This document shows, one piece after another, positions 51,904-61,256 of a stretch of DNA of 64,000 nucleotides. The stretch is from Nocardioides thalensis (GTDB taxonomy: Bacteria; Actinomycetota; Actinomycetes; Propionibacteriales; Nocardioidaceae): contig NZ_JACCFP010000001.1 of the NCBI RefSeq assembly GCF_013410655.1, forward strand, positions 3,185,501-3,249,500, in the 5' to 3' direction. The notes under the pieces were generated by a model. The model saw only the letters and a list, made by a program, of their open reading frames with translations, did no database searches and was not told where the DNA came from. The translations under genes and the position numbers were made by a program. Numbering within the stretch: the stretch's first letter is position 1; each line of letters starts with the position of its first letter.

Positions 51904-54707
51904 CAGGCACCTGCCTCGGGGAGGAACACGTAGATCCCGAGTACGTCGGCGGGCCGCTCGACCTTAACGCTCAGGCCACGCTTGATCTCGCCGCTGGCTT
52001 CGCGGACCCGCCTGTGGGACGCGGTGATCCGGGCCGCGATGTCGTCGCCGACCTCGTCAAGATGTGCGTTCACCTCGGCGAGCTGGTCGATGACGCGTCG
52101 TACGAAGTCCTGGGCCTGCATCTGTGGGATGTTGCCGGTGGCCTTTGCTGCGCTGAGGAGCTCGACCTGTTCGTCCTCCAGCCATCGAGCACTGGTCGGA
52201 GAGCCCTCGAACGCGAGCAGCCGGGCATCCTCGGCAACCACGGTGCGCTCACCGGCGCGGCTCGGCAGGGTGAGGTGGAAGCGGTAGCGCACGAGCAACA
52301 GCGTGGTGCGGGTGGCGACGTGGGCACTGCGTACAGCTGCGCAACGGCGCGCCGGGCGCAGCTGGTCGGGCAGGGTCGGGTCGAGGGCCGCTTCGAGCAC
52401 GAAGCTCGCGACCGCCGAGACCGTGGGGTCCGTGCGGTGAAGGACCGCCTCTCCCATGCCGACGGGGAAGTCGTCACGGAAGGTGATCGGGTCAGGCCTT
52501 CCCGGCGGCAGCGCGTCCAGCAAGCCGGTGGGCAGCGTGCCGGTCGTCGCGGTCAAACCGCCGTCGATGCTGCGAACCGTAGAGTTGAACGCCGCGAGCG
52601 CCGACCTCACGAAGGCGTGGATGCTGGCGTTGTCGCCGATGCCGGCGCGGATCTCGGCCACTTCAGCGGCGACTTCCTGGGGATGGATCGCGTGCTGGGC
52701 ATACTTCGTCATCGACTGCTTCTCCCGCTCCGCCGCGCTCTCCCACTCGCGCTCGAGGTCGCGGATCTGCCGGTCAAGCCCCAGGTCGAGCGACTCCTGG
52801 TAGGAGTCCTGGCCCCGGAGCAACAAGCCCTCCATGAGGGCCTCGACAACGGCCTGGTTGTTGTCCGGCACTGGCACGCTGACTCCCGTCGCCTTTCGGA
52901 TCGCAGCGTGCTTGCGGATCAGGACGTCGAGGACGAGACCGTCGATCTGGTTGTCGGCGCCGAAGAGCGTGACGGCGCGCACCACGTCGGCCTTCTGACC
53001 GAATCGGTCGACGCGGCCCTCGCGCTGCTCGTGACGGGTGGGGTTCCACGCCAGGTCGTAGTGGAGCACGGCTTGGAACTGGTCCTGGAGGTTGACGCCC
53101 TCCGACAAGCAGTCGGTCGCCACCAGCACCCGGTTGCCCTCGACCTCGGCGAGCGCGGCTATCCGGGCACTGCGCTCCTCGGGAGGGAGGGTGCCGGTGA
53201 CGGTGGCGACGGTGGTGTTGCGCTTGAGCTCGCGTGCGAGGTGCTCGCCGACGTATTCGGCGGTGTCGATGAAGCGGCAGAAGACGATCGGCTGGAATCC
53301 GTCTGCCAGGAGGTGCTTGACGGCCTTCGTGAGCACGGCCAACTTGGTGTCGGCCTTGCCCTCCAGCTTCTCTGCGCGGGCGCGGAAATCACGGAGCAGC
53401 CGCTGCTCGCGGCTGCTGGTCTCTGAGTCGTCTGCCCCGGGCGTGGCGTCGGCCGCTTCGGTGGCTTCGTCGTCGGCTTGGTCGAGGACGACCGCCCGTC
53501 CGATGGCGTCGGCCTCCTCCACGGACGCGACGCGCGCAGCGCGGGTGTTGAGGGTCTGCACTGCGGCTCGCGGGCTGGAGGCGAGAGCACGGAGAAGGGC
53601 GAGTGCCGACCAGTAGGAGACGCGCTGCTGCACGGCGGTGCCGTCGGTGCGGATCGAACCCCGGGCGTAGGCGAGCACGTCGTCGAAGAGCGCCTTGTAG
53701 TCGGCACCCAGCGAGTAGGAGATCTCCTTGGTCTCCCTGTCCCTCGGGAACGGGGTGGTTTCGTCGAGATAGCGGCGAATGTCGGCACGGCGGCGTTGCA
53801 CGAAGTGCCGGGCGAGCAGCTCGCGGCCCGACGGCTTGTCGAGCTCGATGGTCGCGAGGTCGGGGTGCAGGAGGCCGATCAGGTTGCGGAACGCCTCCTC
53901 CTTGCCGCTGTGTGGTGTGGCAGAGACCAGCACGAGGTGGCGCTCAGCATTGTCCGCCAGCGCGCGGACGAGCTCGTAACGCTGGGTGCGGGCCTTGCCA
54001 CCTGGCCCGCCGTCGGCCACGGCGGTGTGGACCTCGTCAACGATGACCAGATCGGGCGCCGTGCGAAGGAACTCGTGGCGGCGGCGGTCGGCCTTGATGA
54101 AGTCAGTCGAGACCACCGTCACCGGGTAGCGCTCGAAGATCGTCTCGCTGCCGATCAGCCCGCGCTGGAGTCGCTTGACGGTGCTGGGCAGAACCAGCTC
54201 GGCGTCGAGACCGAACTTCTCCCGCAGCTCGCGCTGCCACTGCTCGGCGAGAGCGGGGCTGCACAGCACAGACAGCGCACGGGCGTCACCGTTGGCGAGC
54301 AGCTCCGCGGCGATCAGTCCCGCTTCCACCGTCTTGCCAATGCCGACGTCGTCGGCGATGAGGAGCCGAACGGTCTCCTGACGCATCGCCATGAGCAGGG
54401 GAACCAACTGGTAGGAGCGCGGCTCGACCGCAAGACCGGCAAGGCTCCGGAAGGGACCCGTGCTGGAACGGAATCCGATCTGCAGGGCGCTGCGGAGCAG
54501 AGCGGCGCTGGTCTGGTCACCCAAGTCGCTCGGACTCGGCGGCGGGAACGACGCCGCTGTCACGTCCTCGATCGCAGGCAACACCGCCGCGACGTCGTCG
54601 TCGGTGCCGCCCAACGGTCGTAGAACGAGCAGGTCGTCGGCGCTGTCGGGTAGCACCACCCATTCACGACCGCGCGCCGAGACCAGGCTGCCGGGCCGAA
54701 ATGCCAC
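51903..54707 (-). CDS. DrmD-like SNF2 helicase
   Basis: This encodes 934 residues from the GTG at 54707, two bases after the upstream stop. It begins VAFRPGSLVSARGREWVVLPDS, a typical DrmD N-terminus. Lobe 1 has YQLVPLLMA, Walker A in LLIADDVGIGKTVEAGLIA (about 118-125), LVIVDEVHTAVAD (DEVH) and LVLVSATPHSGKEEAFRNL. Lobe 2 has IVFCRFIDTAEYVGEHLA and EQREGRVDRFGQKADVV (motif VI). A long C-terminal region follows. DrmD-type translocases accompany the methylase in DISARM and related defence loci and probably pump DNA. It lies between the YprA-type helicase and the methyltransferase in one operon. Confidence 0.87.
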   Translation of the reverse strand: MAFRPGSLVSARGREWVVLPDSADDLLVLRPLGGTDDDVAAVLPAIEDVTAASFPPPSPSDLGDQTSAALLRSALQIGFRSSTGPFRSLAGLAVEPRSYQLVPLLMAMRQETVRLLIADDVGIGKTVEAGLIAAELLANGDARALSVLCSPALAEQWQRELREKFGLDAELVLPSTVKRLQRGLIGSETIFERYPVTVVSTDFIKADRRRHEFLRTAPDLVIVDEVHTAVADGGPGGKARTQRYELVRALADNAERHLVLVSATPHSGKEEAFRNLIGLLHPDLATIELDKPSGRELLARHFVQRRRADIRRYLDETTPFPRDRETKEISYSLGADYKALFDDVLAYARGSIRTDGTAVQQRVSYWSALALLRALASSPRAAVQTLNTRAARVASVEEADAIGRAVVLDQADDEATEAADATPGADDSETSSREQRLLRDFRARAEKLEGKADTKLAVLTKAVKHLLADGFQPIVFCRFIDTAEYVGEHLARELKRNTTVATVTGTLPPEERSARIAALAEVEGNRVLVATDCLSEGVNLQDQFQAVLHYDLAWNPTRHEQREGRVDRFGQKADVVRAVTLFGADNQIDGLVLDVLIRKHAAIRKATGVSVPVPDNNQAVVEALMEGLLLRGQDSYQESLDLGLDRQIRDLEREWESAAEREKQSMTKYAQHAIHPQEVAAEVAEIRAGIGDNASIHAFVRSALAAFNSTVRSIDGGLTATTGTLPTGLLDALPPGRPDPITFRDDFPVGMGEAVLHRTDPTVSAVASFVLEAALDPTLPDQLRPARRCAAVRSAHVATRTTLLLVRYRFHLTLPSRAGERTVVAEDARLLAFEGSPTSARWLEDEQVELLSAAKATGNIPQMQAQDFVRRVIDQLAEVNAHLDEVGDDIAARITASHRRVREASGEIKRGLSVKVERPADVLGIYVFLPEAGA

Positions 54708-54708
54708 C

Positions 54709-57700
54709 TCAGATCCTTCCCACACCGAACACGTCGGGACGGGCTGCAACCGCTTCCGACCACTCTTCACGATTTTCCAACCGGATCACGTTCCAGCCGC
54801 GGTCGAGGAGAGCGTCCTCGGCGTCAGCACCGCGTTCGTCTGCGGTGCCGACCGGAGTCCCGTCGTCGACGAACACCGCGGTCGGGCTCGGCCCGCGGAA
54901 GACGAAGTCAGGGCGGGCGGCTCCGATGAGCTCTGTGTTGCGCTCGGGGATGGCATAGCCCCGCTCGCGGAGAAAGGCGTCGAGCGCGCCGGTATCAGAG
55001 GGCACCGCGTCGTCGACCGTGCTTGACGTTTGTGAGCCGGCCTCGGGGACCACCTCGACCGCGGCAAGCTGCAGGAGCAGGTCGCGGACCGCGTGGCGAT
55101 CGATCAACTCGTGTTCAAGCTGGTTGCCGTAGGAGAGCAGGCAGTCATAGCACGCCTTCGTGCACTCCTCCGCGGCTCCGGGCGCGTGCTGGAGGTCCTC
55201 GCCGGTCATCGGGTCGAAGTGTGCAACCTCGAGTGCCTGGCGTGCTGCACGGGCGAGGGCATCGGGCTCGGCGAGGAGACGTCGCAGCACGCCGGCGCCG
55301 CCCTCGGCAGACTCGGTGAAGAGCATTCGTCCACGCTCCAGGTCGTCGGGCAGCAACTCGCCAGAGAGCTCCGAGTCCTCCAGCTGGAAGGCGGCCTCGA
55401 TGCCGCGCTCGAGGGCGACGCGCAGAGTGACCGCGACCTCCACCGGCACGCGGCGCGAGAGCCGGAGGACCATGATGTTGCGGGTGTCCTCGACGTACGG
55501 GATGACCTTCTGCTTGCTCTTGACCTGGGCGGCGTCGGGCAGATCCTCGTCGCCTGCAACCGCCATCGCGCGCTCGCTGAGCCACTGGCCGCTGACCGTG
55601 TCGAGCCAGTAGCCGCGGTCAGTGGGGTCCCTTCGTCGTCGGAGACCGAGGTTCGTGACCCGGATGGTGGCGGTGTCGCCGTAGCTCAGGTCGCCCAGGA
55701 TGTCGCCCTCTGCGCGGATCTCGGCATCGACGCGCGCGACCTGCTGACCGTGCTGCGCGAACCGGTAGGAGGTCTCGAGCTCGTAGCCCGCACGGCGCCT
55801 CTCCTCCTCGTCGCTCGAGATCCGCTCACGGCGGCGCGTGAAGACTGTTCGCATCTGCATGAGTCCTTGGGCAACACCGACCAGCTCTGCGCCGCAGTTC
55901 TCGCACACGTCGAGGCCGGGCTGGCGGCGATGGTGATAGCCGCAGGACTCACAACGTCGGGCCTCCTCCACATCGACGCTGCCCACGCCCTGCCCTTGCA
56001 CCATCGGGATCTGGACGCGGGTCACCTCGTAGCGAGCGCCTTCGTGATAGATCAGTGCGCGGGGACCGAACTCGCTGATCGCCAGGAATCGCGGGCGCTG
56101 GAGGTAGTCGCCGCCATCGCGGTTGAGGGTGCTCTGGCGCACCGCCGGGATGTATGCCGCGAGCGGCAACCGCGGGAACGAGTAGCCCGGGAGGAAGCCT
56201 TCGGAAGCTAGGTAGCGGTAGGTGTAGAAGTCGGAGTGGGACTGGCCGTCGTCCTCGTTCTTGAGTAGCCGGAGCTGGTTCTCCGCCTCACGCCGGCGGG
56301 ATTCCGCCGCCTTGCGTTCGAACGGCGTCAGGTTGGCCATAAGGACGAGCCGGTTCTGCTCGGCCTGGTCCGCCAGCGCAGCGCGATAGAGACTGCGCCA
56401 CCGCTCGCAGGCAGCATTGAACTCGGTGAAGGCTTCCTTCATCACCTGCGCCGCCCAGTCAGGGCTCCACCACGGCGCCGACTCCAGCTCGTCGCGCAGC
56501 TGGTCGATCACGTCCTCGGCGATGGCCGTGGCGCGTTGTACGGCCTCGGCGTCGTTGAGCAGTGTGGTCTTCTCCTGCTTGATCACGAGCGTCGGCTGCT
56601 CACCCTCGGCGTCGATCAACTGCGGCATCCGAGAGCCCAGGTCGACGTGGGTCTCGGCGAGCCAGATCGCATGCAGGTGGGAGCGCAGGAGCGCCTGGTT
56701 CGTCAGGTCGAGCCGTGGCGCGACCACGGAGCCGGAGACCATCGCATCGGAGCGACGGAAGTAGTACTGGTCGTGGGAGTTGCCGGTCGCGCAATAGGTG
56801 ACCACGAGGGCGGGCTGGCCCGACCGTCCCGCCCGACCGCTGCGTTGGGCATAGTTGGCCGGCGTGGGCGGGACGTTGCGCAGCCCGACGGCGTTGAGGC
56901 TCGCGATGTCAACGCCGAGCTCCATCGTCGGTGAGCAGAAGAGGAGCGGGAGGCTGCCCTCTCGGAACTCGCGCTCTCGGGATTCGCGGTCCTGGGCAGT
57001 GACCTGGGCCGTGTGTTCGGTTGCGCGGAGACCCGCGAGGTCGTCGGAGACCTGGCTGTAGAGGTCGCGGAAGAACACGTTGACGCGCCCGCCCTGGTCG
57101 GCGTCGACCGTCACACGGAGGGGGTCCGCAGCCGCATGATGGCCGTCGCCAGCGGTCCAGCGGAGCGCGCTCGCCTTCAGCCGATAGCCAGGGCCGCCCT
57201 GTTCCAGTGGGATCACGACATCGAGCACTCCGACGTCGGCGAGCAGCCGCAGGATGTCGGAGATGATCCGTTGGGCGTCGTCGGTGGTGAGCTTCTCCGG
57301 GTGGCCGGGGAAGCGATTCGGCTTGCGGAGGTAGGTCCCGAGCGCTGATCGCCCGGAGAGGAAGAGCTTGTCGATGCTGCGTTCACGGCCGCTGCCCGAG
57401 CGCCCGAAGGCCGTGCCGACCATCGGCAAGAGCTCGCGAGACGAGATGGTCCACAGCCCTCGAAGGTGCTGGCGAGACTGGCGCTTGAGGCGCTCGAAGC
57501 CCTCCTCGGACAGGCAGTGGACATCGATGGCCAGAGCACGTCGAAGCTCGTCCAGCACGATCTGGCACAGCTCCTGGCGCAGGCCAGGGCGCGCCTCTTT
57601 CAAGGGCTGGTAGGCGGAGCCCCAGACGGACTCGTCCGCACAGATCTCGGCGAGGTCCTTGTATTCCAGCTTGAGCAGGCCGGTCTGCTCCAAGTTGGGG

Positions 57701-59871
57701 AGGGTGATCCGTCGGCCGGGCTGGATGTCGGAATAGAGCCGGAACTCGATCAGGTCGCGGAAGGCGGCCTCGGCCTCTCTGCGGGCTGCGAACTTGGCGC
57801 CGGGGCTAGCGGCGTACTCCTCGAAGTCGGTGCCGAGGGCAGCCACGACGGCCTCGGCGAGGTTGAGGTGGTCGATCCCGTCGTTGTCCCTGGCAGCGCG
57901 GTAGAGGGCGCCACGCATCTGGACGATCTGGATGAAGTCGTTGAAGTGGCCGGCCTGGAGACTCGCGTCCTGGCGGTTGTCGACGAAGGTGAGGAGCTTG
58001 CGTGCGTCGTCGTTCAGGTCGCGGACCTTGCGCAGGGAGCGGACCACGCTCTGGCTGATGATGCTGACCGCCGAGCTCCGGCCCTCACGGTCGAGCGTCG
58101 CCAGACGGGTGTAGTCGTTGCCGCGTGTGGACTCGTAGCTGACCCGGCATTTCAGGCAGAAGAGGAATGGCGACGGGACGAATGCGGCGAGAGTTCCTGT
58201 GCCGTCCGACTGCTGGCGGCCGGTGGTGTCGACCCAGACCCGCTCGGGGAGGTACTTGCGGCGATTGGTGACGACCTCAGTTCCGTCGACCCAGGCGTCC
58301 GGCAGGCGGTCCTCGGTGATCGGCTGGATCGGCCACGGGTTGTCGGTGGAAATGAACAAGTAGCCGTCGTACTGCTCACCACCCGACGCGTCGCGATTAC
58401 GCCTAGGGCGGAAGGTGGTGTCGCCGTGCCGCTCGGTCTTCGCGACCGTGAGATATTCCTGACCGCATTCCCGGCAGAAGGCCAGGGGGTAGAGCAGCTT
58501 GTCGGGCTGACCCGGGGCAGCGACCTGGTAGTTGGAGGTAACTACTCGAGTCGCCTCGTCCTCGAGGGTCACGTAGACGGAGTCACCCTTGGAGAGGAAC
58601 TGGTGGAGCCGGAATGCGAACAGCGGTCGCTTGGTCTCCGGGTTGGTCGCACGCGACCCCGCCAGGAGGGTCGCGCGTATCTGCTCCTCGCAAACATCGG
58701 TGGGGACGCCGGTGAGCTCGGACAGCATGGGGGCGGCGTCCTCACGCACCTTGCGCGGCTGCTGTCGGACCAGCTGACCGGTCGTGTTGTCTTCCTTGAG
58801 GCCGAAGGTGTCTTCCACCCAGCTGGCCAGCGGCCAGGCGCGAAGCTCGGCATACCCCGTCGGCACCGATGAGCGGAGGCAGTCGGCGAGAGCGGCAGGA
58901 TCAGCTGCGGCGGCATGGGTGGCTCGGGTGAGAGACTCGCCGATTACGCCGTCAGCTGTGACCTCGGTTCCGAAGATCCGGGAGGCGACCTCTGCGACCT
59001 TGGCGCGCTGGTCGGCAATCGACCCGCCAGTGGCCATCGTCGCGGAGGTACCGACGCACTGGAGGTTCGGAGCCTTGCAGGCTTCCCGGACCCGACGCAC
59101 GAGCATCGCGACGTCAGCACCCTGCCGGCCGCGGTAGGTGTGGAGCTCGTCGAGCACAAGGAACTCAAGACCCTTCGCTGCCGCAACCAAGCGCTTGCGC
59201 TCCTCGGGTCGGGTCAGGATGAGCTCGAGCATCACGTAGTTTGTGAGGAGGATGTCGGGCGGGTCCTTCAGGATGCGCTCGCGCTCCTCGCCCTGCTCCT
59301 GGCCGGTGTAACGGGCGAAGGTCACCGGCTCATTGCCGGCGCCGTAACCGAACCGGAGGAACTTCTCGAGCTCGAGCTGCTGTGAGTTCGCCAGCGCGTT
59401 CATCGGATAGACGACGATGGCCTTCACGCCCGGGCGGCGCTCGGAGCGAAGCACCCGATCGACGATCGGAACGATGTAGGCAAGCGACTTGCCCGAGCCT
59501 GTGCCGGTGGTCAGTACGTAGCTCTCTCCAGAGCGGGCTACCTCGATCGCGTCGCGCTGGTGGCGGTGGAACGTAAGCTCGCGGGTTCCGACGTCACTTA
59601 GATCACTCTTCACGCGGAAGATCCGCTGGCATTCCGCGTCGAGGAGGCCCTGCTGAGCCAGGTCGGCGACGGTGCCCCCCGACTCGAACGCCGGGTTCAA
59701 TGACAACCAGGGGTTTGGCCACTGCCCGCCGCGCTCAAGCTCGTCAGCGACGTACTCCTTGATCCGGGCGTCGTCAATCTCAACGAACGCAGTCGTGAAC
59801 GACCGGTAGTCCTCGATGAGCTGGTCGCGAACGTCGAACACGTCCATGCCGCGTGCATGGTTGTCTGCCAC
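54709..59871 (-). CDS. YprA-family DEAD/DEAH helicase with DUF1998 (MZB) and C-terminal nuclease-like domain
   Basis: This encodes 1,720 residues from the GTG at 59871, chosen for its GAGGGG site; the ATG at 59847 (MDVFDVRDQLIEDY) is an alternative. Lobe 1 has LTFHRHQRDAIEVARSGESYVLTTGTGSGKSLAYIVP (Walker A, about 122), then LEFLVLDELHTYRGRQG (DELH, about 240) and GTSATMATGG. Lobe 2 has FCSPTMELGVDIASLNAV and YAQRSGRAGRSGQP (about 1,010). A zinc ribbon (CESCGYHHRR with CENCG, about 1,310-1,330) and the MZB cysteine block ECTKACYDCLLSYGNQ (about 1,570) follow. The last 80 residues (ARPDFVF, AVFVDDG, GWNVIRLEN) resemble a VSR/DUF559-type fold with an incomplete active site. This family unites DISARM DrmA/B, Druantia DruE and Dpd helicases. 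It heads the long operon. Confidence 0.87.
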   Translation of the reverse strand: MADNHARGMDVFDVRDQLIEDYRSFTTAFVEIDDARIKEYVADELERGGQWPNPWLSLNPAFESGGTVADLAQQGLLDAECQRIFRVKSDLSDVGTRELTFHRHQRDAIEVARSGESYVLTTGTGSGKSLAYIVPIVDRVLRSERRPGVKAIVVYPMNALANSQQLELEKFLRFGYGAGNEPVTFARYTGQEQGEERERILKDPPDILLTNYVMLELILTRPEERKRLVAAAKGLEFLVLDELHTYRGRQGADVAMLVRRVREACKAPNLQCVGTSATMATGGSIADQRAKVAEVASRIFGTEVTADGVIGESLTRATHAAAADPAALADCLRSSVPTGYAELRAWPLASWVEDTFGLKEDNTTGQLVRQQPRKVREDAAPMLSELTGVPTDVCEEQIRATLLAGSRATNPETKRPLFAFRLHQFLSKGDSVYVTLEDEATRVVTSNYQVAAPGQPDKLLYPLAFCRECGQEYLTVAKTERHGDTTFRPRRNRDASGGEQYDGYLFISTDNPWPIQPITEDRLPDAWVDGTEVVTNRRKYLPERVWVDTTGRQQSDGTGTLAAFVPSPFLFCLKCRVSYESTRGNDYTRLATLDREGRSSAVSIISQSVVRSLRKVRDLNDDARKLLTFVDNRQDASLQAGHFNDFIQIVQMRGALYRAARDNDGIDHLNLAEAVVAALGTDFEEYAASPGAKFAARREAEAAFRDLIEFRLYSDIQPGRRITLPNLEQTGLLKLEYKDLAEICADESVWGSAYQPLKEARPGLRQELCQIVLDELRRALAIDVHCLSEEGFERLKRQSRQHLRGLWTISSRELLPMVGTAFGRSGSGRERSIDKLFLSGRSALGTYLRKPNRFPGHPEKLTTDDAQRIISDILRLLADVGVLDVVIPLEQGGPGYRLKASALRWTAGDGHHAAADPLRVTVDADQGGRVNVFFRDLYSQVSDDLAGLRATEHTAQVTAQDRESREREFREGSLPLLFCSPTMELGVDIASLNAVGLRNVPPTPANYAQRSGRAGRSGQPALVVTYCATGNSHDQYYFRRSDAMVSGSVVAPRLDLTNQALLRSHLHAIWLAETHVDLGSRMPQLIDAEGEQPTLVIKQEKTTLLNDAEAVQRATAIAEDVIDQLRDELESAPWWSPDWAAQVMKEAFTEFNAACERWRSLYRAALADQAEQNRLVLMANLTPFERKAAESRRREAENQLRLLKNEDDGQSHSDFYTYRYLASEGFLPGYSFPRLPLAAYIPAVRQSTLNRDGGDYLQRPRFLAISEFGPRALIYHEGARYEVTRVQIPMVQGQGVGSVDVEEARRCESCGYHHRRQPGLDVCENCGAELVGVAQGLMQMRTVFTRRRERISSDEEERRRAGYELETSYRFAQHGQQVARVDAEIRAEGDILGDLSYGDTATIRVTNLGLRRRRDPTDRGYWLDTVSGQWLSERAMAVAGDEDLPDAAQVKSKQKVIPYVEDTRNIMVLRLSRRVPVEVAVTLRVALERGIEAAFQLEDSELSGELLPDDLERGRMLFTESAEGGAGVLRRLLAEPDALARAARQALEVAHFDPMTGEDLQHAPGAAEECTKACYDCLLSYGNQLEHELIDRHAVRDLLLQLAAVEVVPEAGSQTSSTVDDAVPSDTGALDAFLRERGYAIPERNTELIGAARPDFVFRGPSPTAVFVDDGTPVGTADERGADAEDALLDRGWNVIRLENREEWSEAVAARPDVFGVGRI

Positions 59872-60100
59872 CCGAGGTCCCCTCACTGTCTAACCACCTA
59901 TCTATCAGAGCGCTCGCAGCGAGGGACCCGGATCGCGCGAAATGGTCTGATCTAGATGTTCAAGCCCGGATGCGACACAACAGGATCGTCAGAAGGCGAG
60001 CGTGCCTGAGCCCTGTCGCGGGCAGCAGGTCTTGAAGGTCGGTGGGCTGAGGAGCGGTGCAGACGTGACTCGCGTTCGGTCTGCTGCGTGACCGATCGCA

Positions 60101-61198
60101 TCAGGTCGCCGTCGTCGGCTCGTCCCCTTCCTCCCACACGGCGAATCCTGGCGGCGCCAACTCGAGCAACTGCTTGATAAACCCGCGCGTGTGAGTGCCC
60201 CAGTTGTTGTTGAGAACCCAAGTGTGATCGCCGAACGTCATCGGATCTTCCAGATGCCAACGCGGCCGGTTCTGGTCCGAATTGCCGTGCTGGATCTGGA
60301 TCGCGGTCCACAACTCGTCCGCGTCGTCGTGTGGACCGTCCACTCGAAGCATCTTGCTCTCCGGCAGGACGTCGGCAATCTTCTCGACGGAAACACCCGC
60401 TGCGACCAGACCCTCGACGAGGCGCAGCATCGCCCACCTCTTGGGCAACGGTTCCCACGTCTTCGTGGGCGTCTGCACGACGAACTTGGTGCGGTCGGCC
60501 TTTGACGTTCCCTCGGCCTGGCGGACCGCCTTCTCCTTCTCTCGCACACGGACTGTGTATGCCGACGCTTCCGGAAGAGGAATCACGTGCTGCACGTCGA
60601 GGAGGAGACGATCGCCGAGCAGATATGGGCTCAACCTGACGCAGCGGATGTCGAAGCCATGGAACTCGTTGAGCCACAGCACGGTGGTCGTGATCTCCTG
60701 GCTGAAGTCCTCCGAGGCAAGGACGATCCCGACCTCTCGCGAGACGACGGGCTCTTCATCTGCGTCGAGCCAAGCGATCAGGTCGGAGCGAGCCGTTTCC
60801 TCGCTGGCATCGTCGAAGTCGCGCTGCTTGCGATACGTCGCGAGCGACCGGACCACCTGGTTGAAGGTCATGGTGGACACCATCGCTGCGTACCGCAAAG
60901 CCTGGAGCTCCATGTGACCGCCGTCGACGGTTCGCTTGAGCTCCACGACGACGAGCCGGCAGTCCCGATCCAGGCACAGCAGGTCGACTCGACGACTCGC
61001 GCCCTCGAAGTCACCGAACTCCTCGGACACCACGAACAGGTCATCGTCGATCAGGTCGATGTGGTCGCGCAGGGCCGCTTGCAAGTGGGCGCGCTCTTGG
61101 ATCCCCTGAGCCGCGAACGAGGTGCGGTGCAGCTTCACCAACGCCTCGGAGGTGACCGGCATGCCACTTCCGAGGCTCGTCATGTCATAAAGCGCCAT
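60101..61198 (-). CDS. PD-(D/E)XK nuclease-domain protein
   Basis: This encodes 365 residues from an ATG at 61198 preceded by GGAGGAG. The nuclease core is in the first third: RRVDLLCLDRDCRLVVVELKR, with Asp at about 72 and the ELK triad at about 87-89, resembling NucS/DUF91-type endonuclease domains. After it come a charged linker (VREKEKAVRQAEGTSKADRTKFVVQ) and a C-terminal region with PLPKRWAMLRLVEGLVAAGVSVEKIADVLPESKMLRVDG, possibly a DNA-binding domain. It lies between the YprA helicase operon (229-bp gap) and the SIR2 gene (58-bp gap) on the same strand. It may work with either or alone. The 229-bp gap shows no gene. Confidence 0.75.
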   Translation of the reverse strand: MALYDMTSLGSGMPVTSEALVKLHRTSFAAQGIQERAHLQAALRDHIDLIDDDLFVVSEEFGDFEGASRRVDLLCLDRDCRLVVVELKRTVDGGHMELQALRYAAMVSTMTFNQVVRSLATYRKQRDFDDASEETARSDLIAWLDADEEPVVSREVGIVLASEDFSQEITTTVLWLNEFHGFDIRCVRLSPYLLGDRLLLDVQHVIPLPEASAYTVRVREKEKAVRQAEGTSKADRTKFVVQTPTKTWEPLPKRWAMLRLVEGLVAAGVSVEKIADVLPESKMLRVDGPHDDADELWTAIQIQHGNSDQNRPRWHLEDPMTFGDHTWVLNNNWGTHTRGFIKQLLELAPPGFAVWEEGDEPTTAT

Positions 61199-61256
61199 CG
61201 GCTCCTCCAGTCTCGTCGCTCGTGATGCAAGTGCCCGGGGCCGCCAGAGTCAATAC

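Noticed and set aside
42183..59871. Classical DISARM, BREX or Dpd assignment
   Set aside because: There is no PLD-type drmC, no separate drmB, no brxL/pglZ and no dpdA/preQ0 genes in the window; only the helicase, SNF2 and methylase are shared with DISARM.
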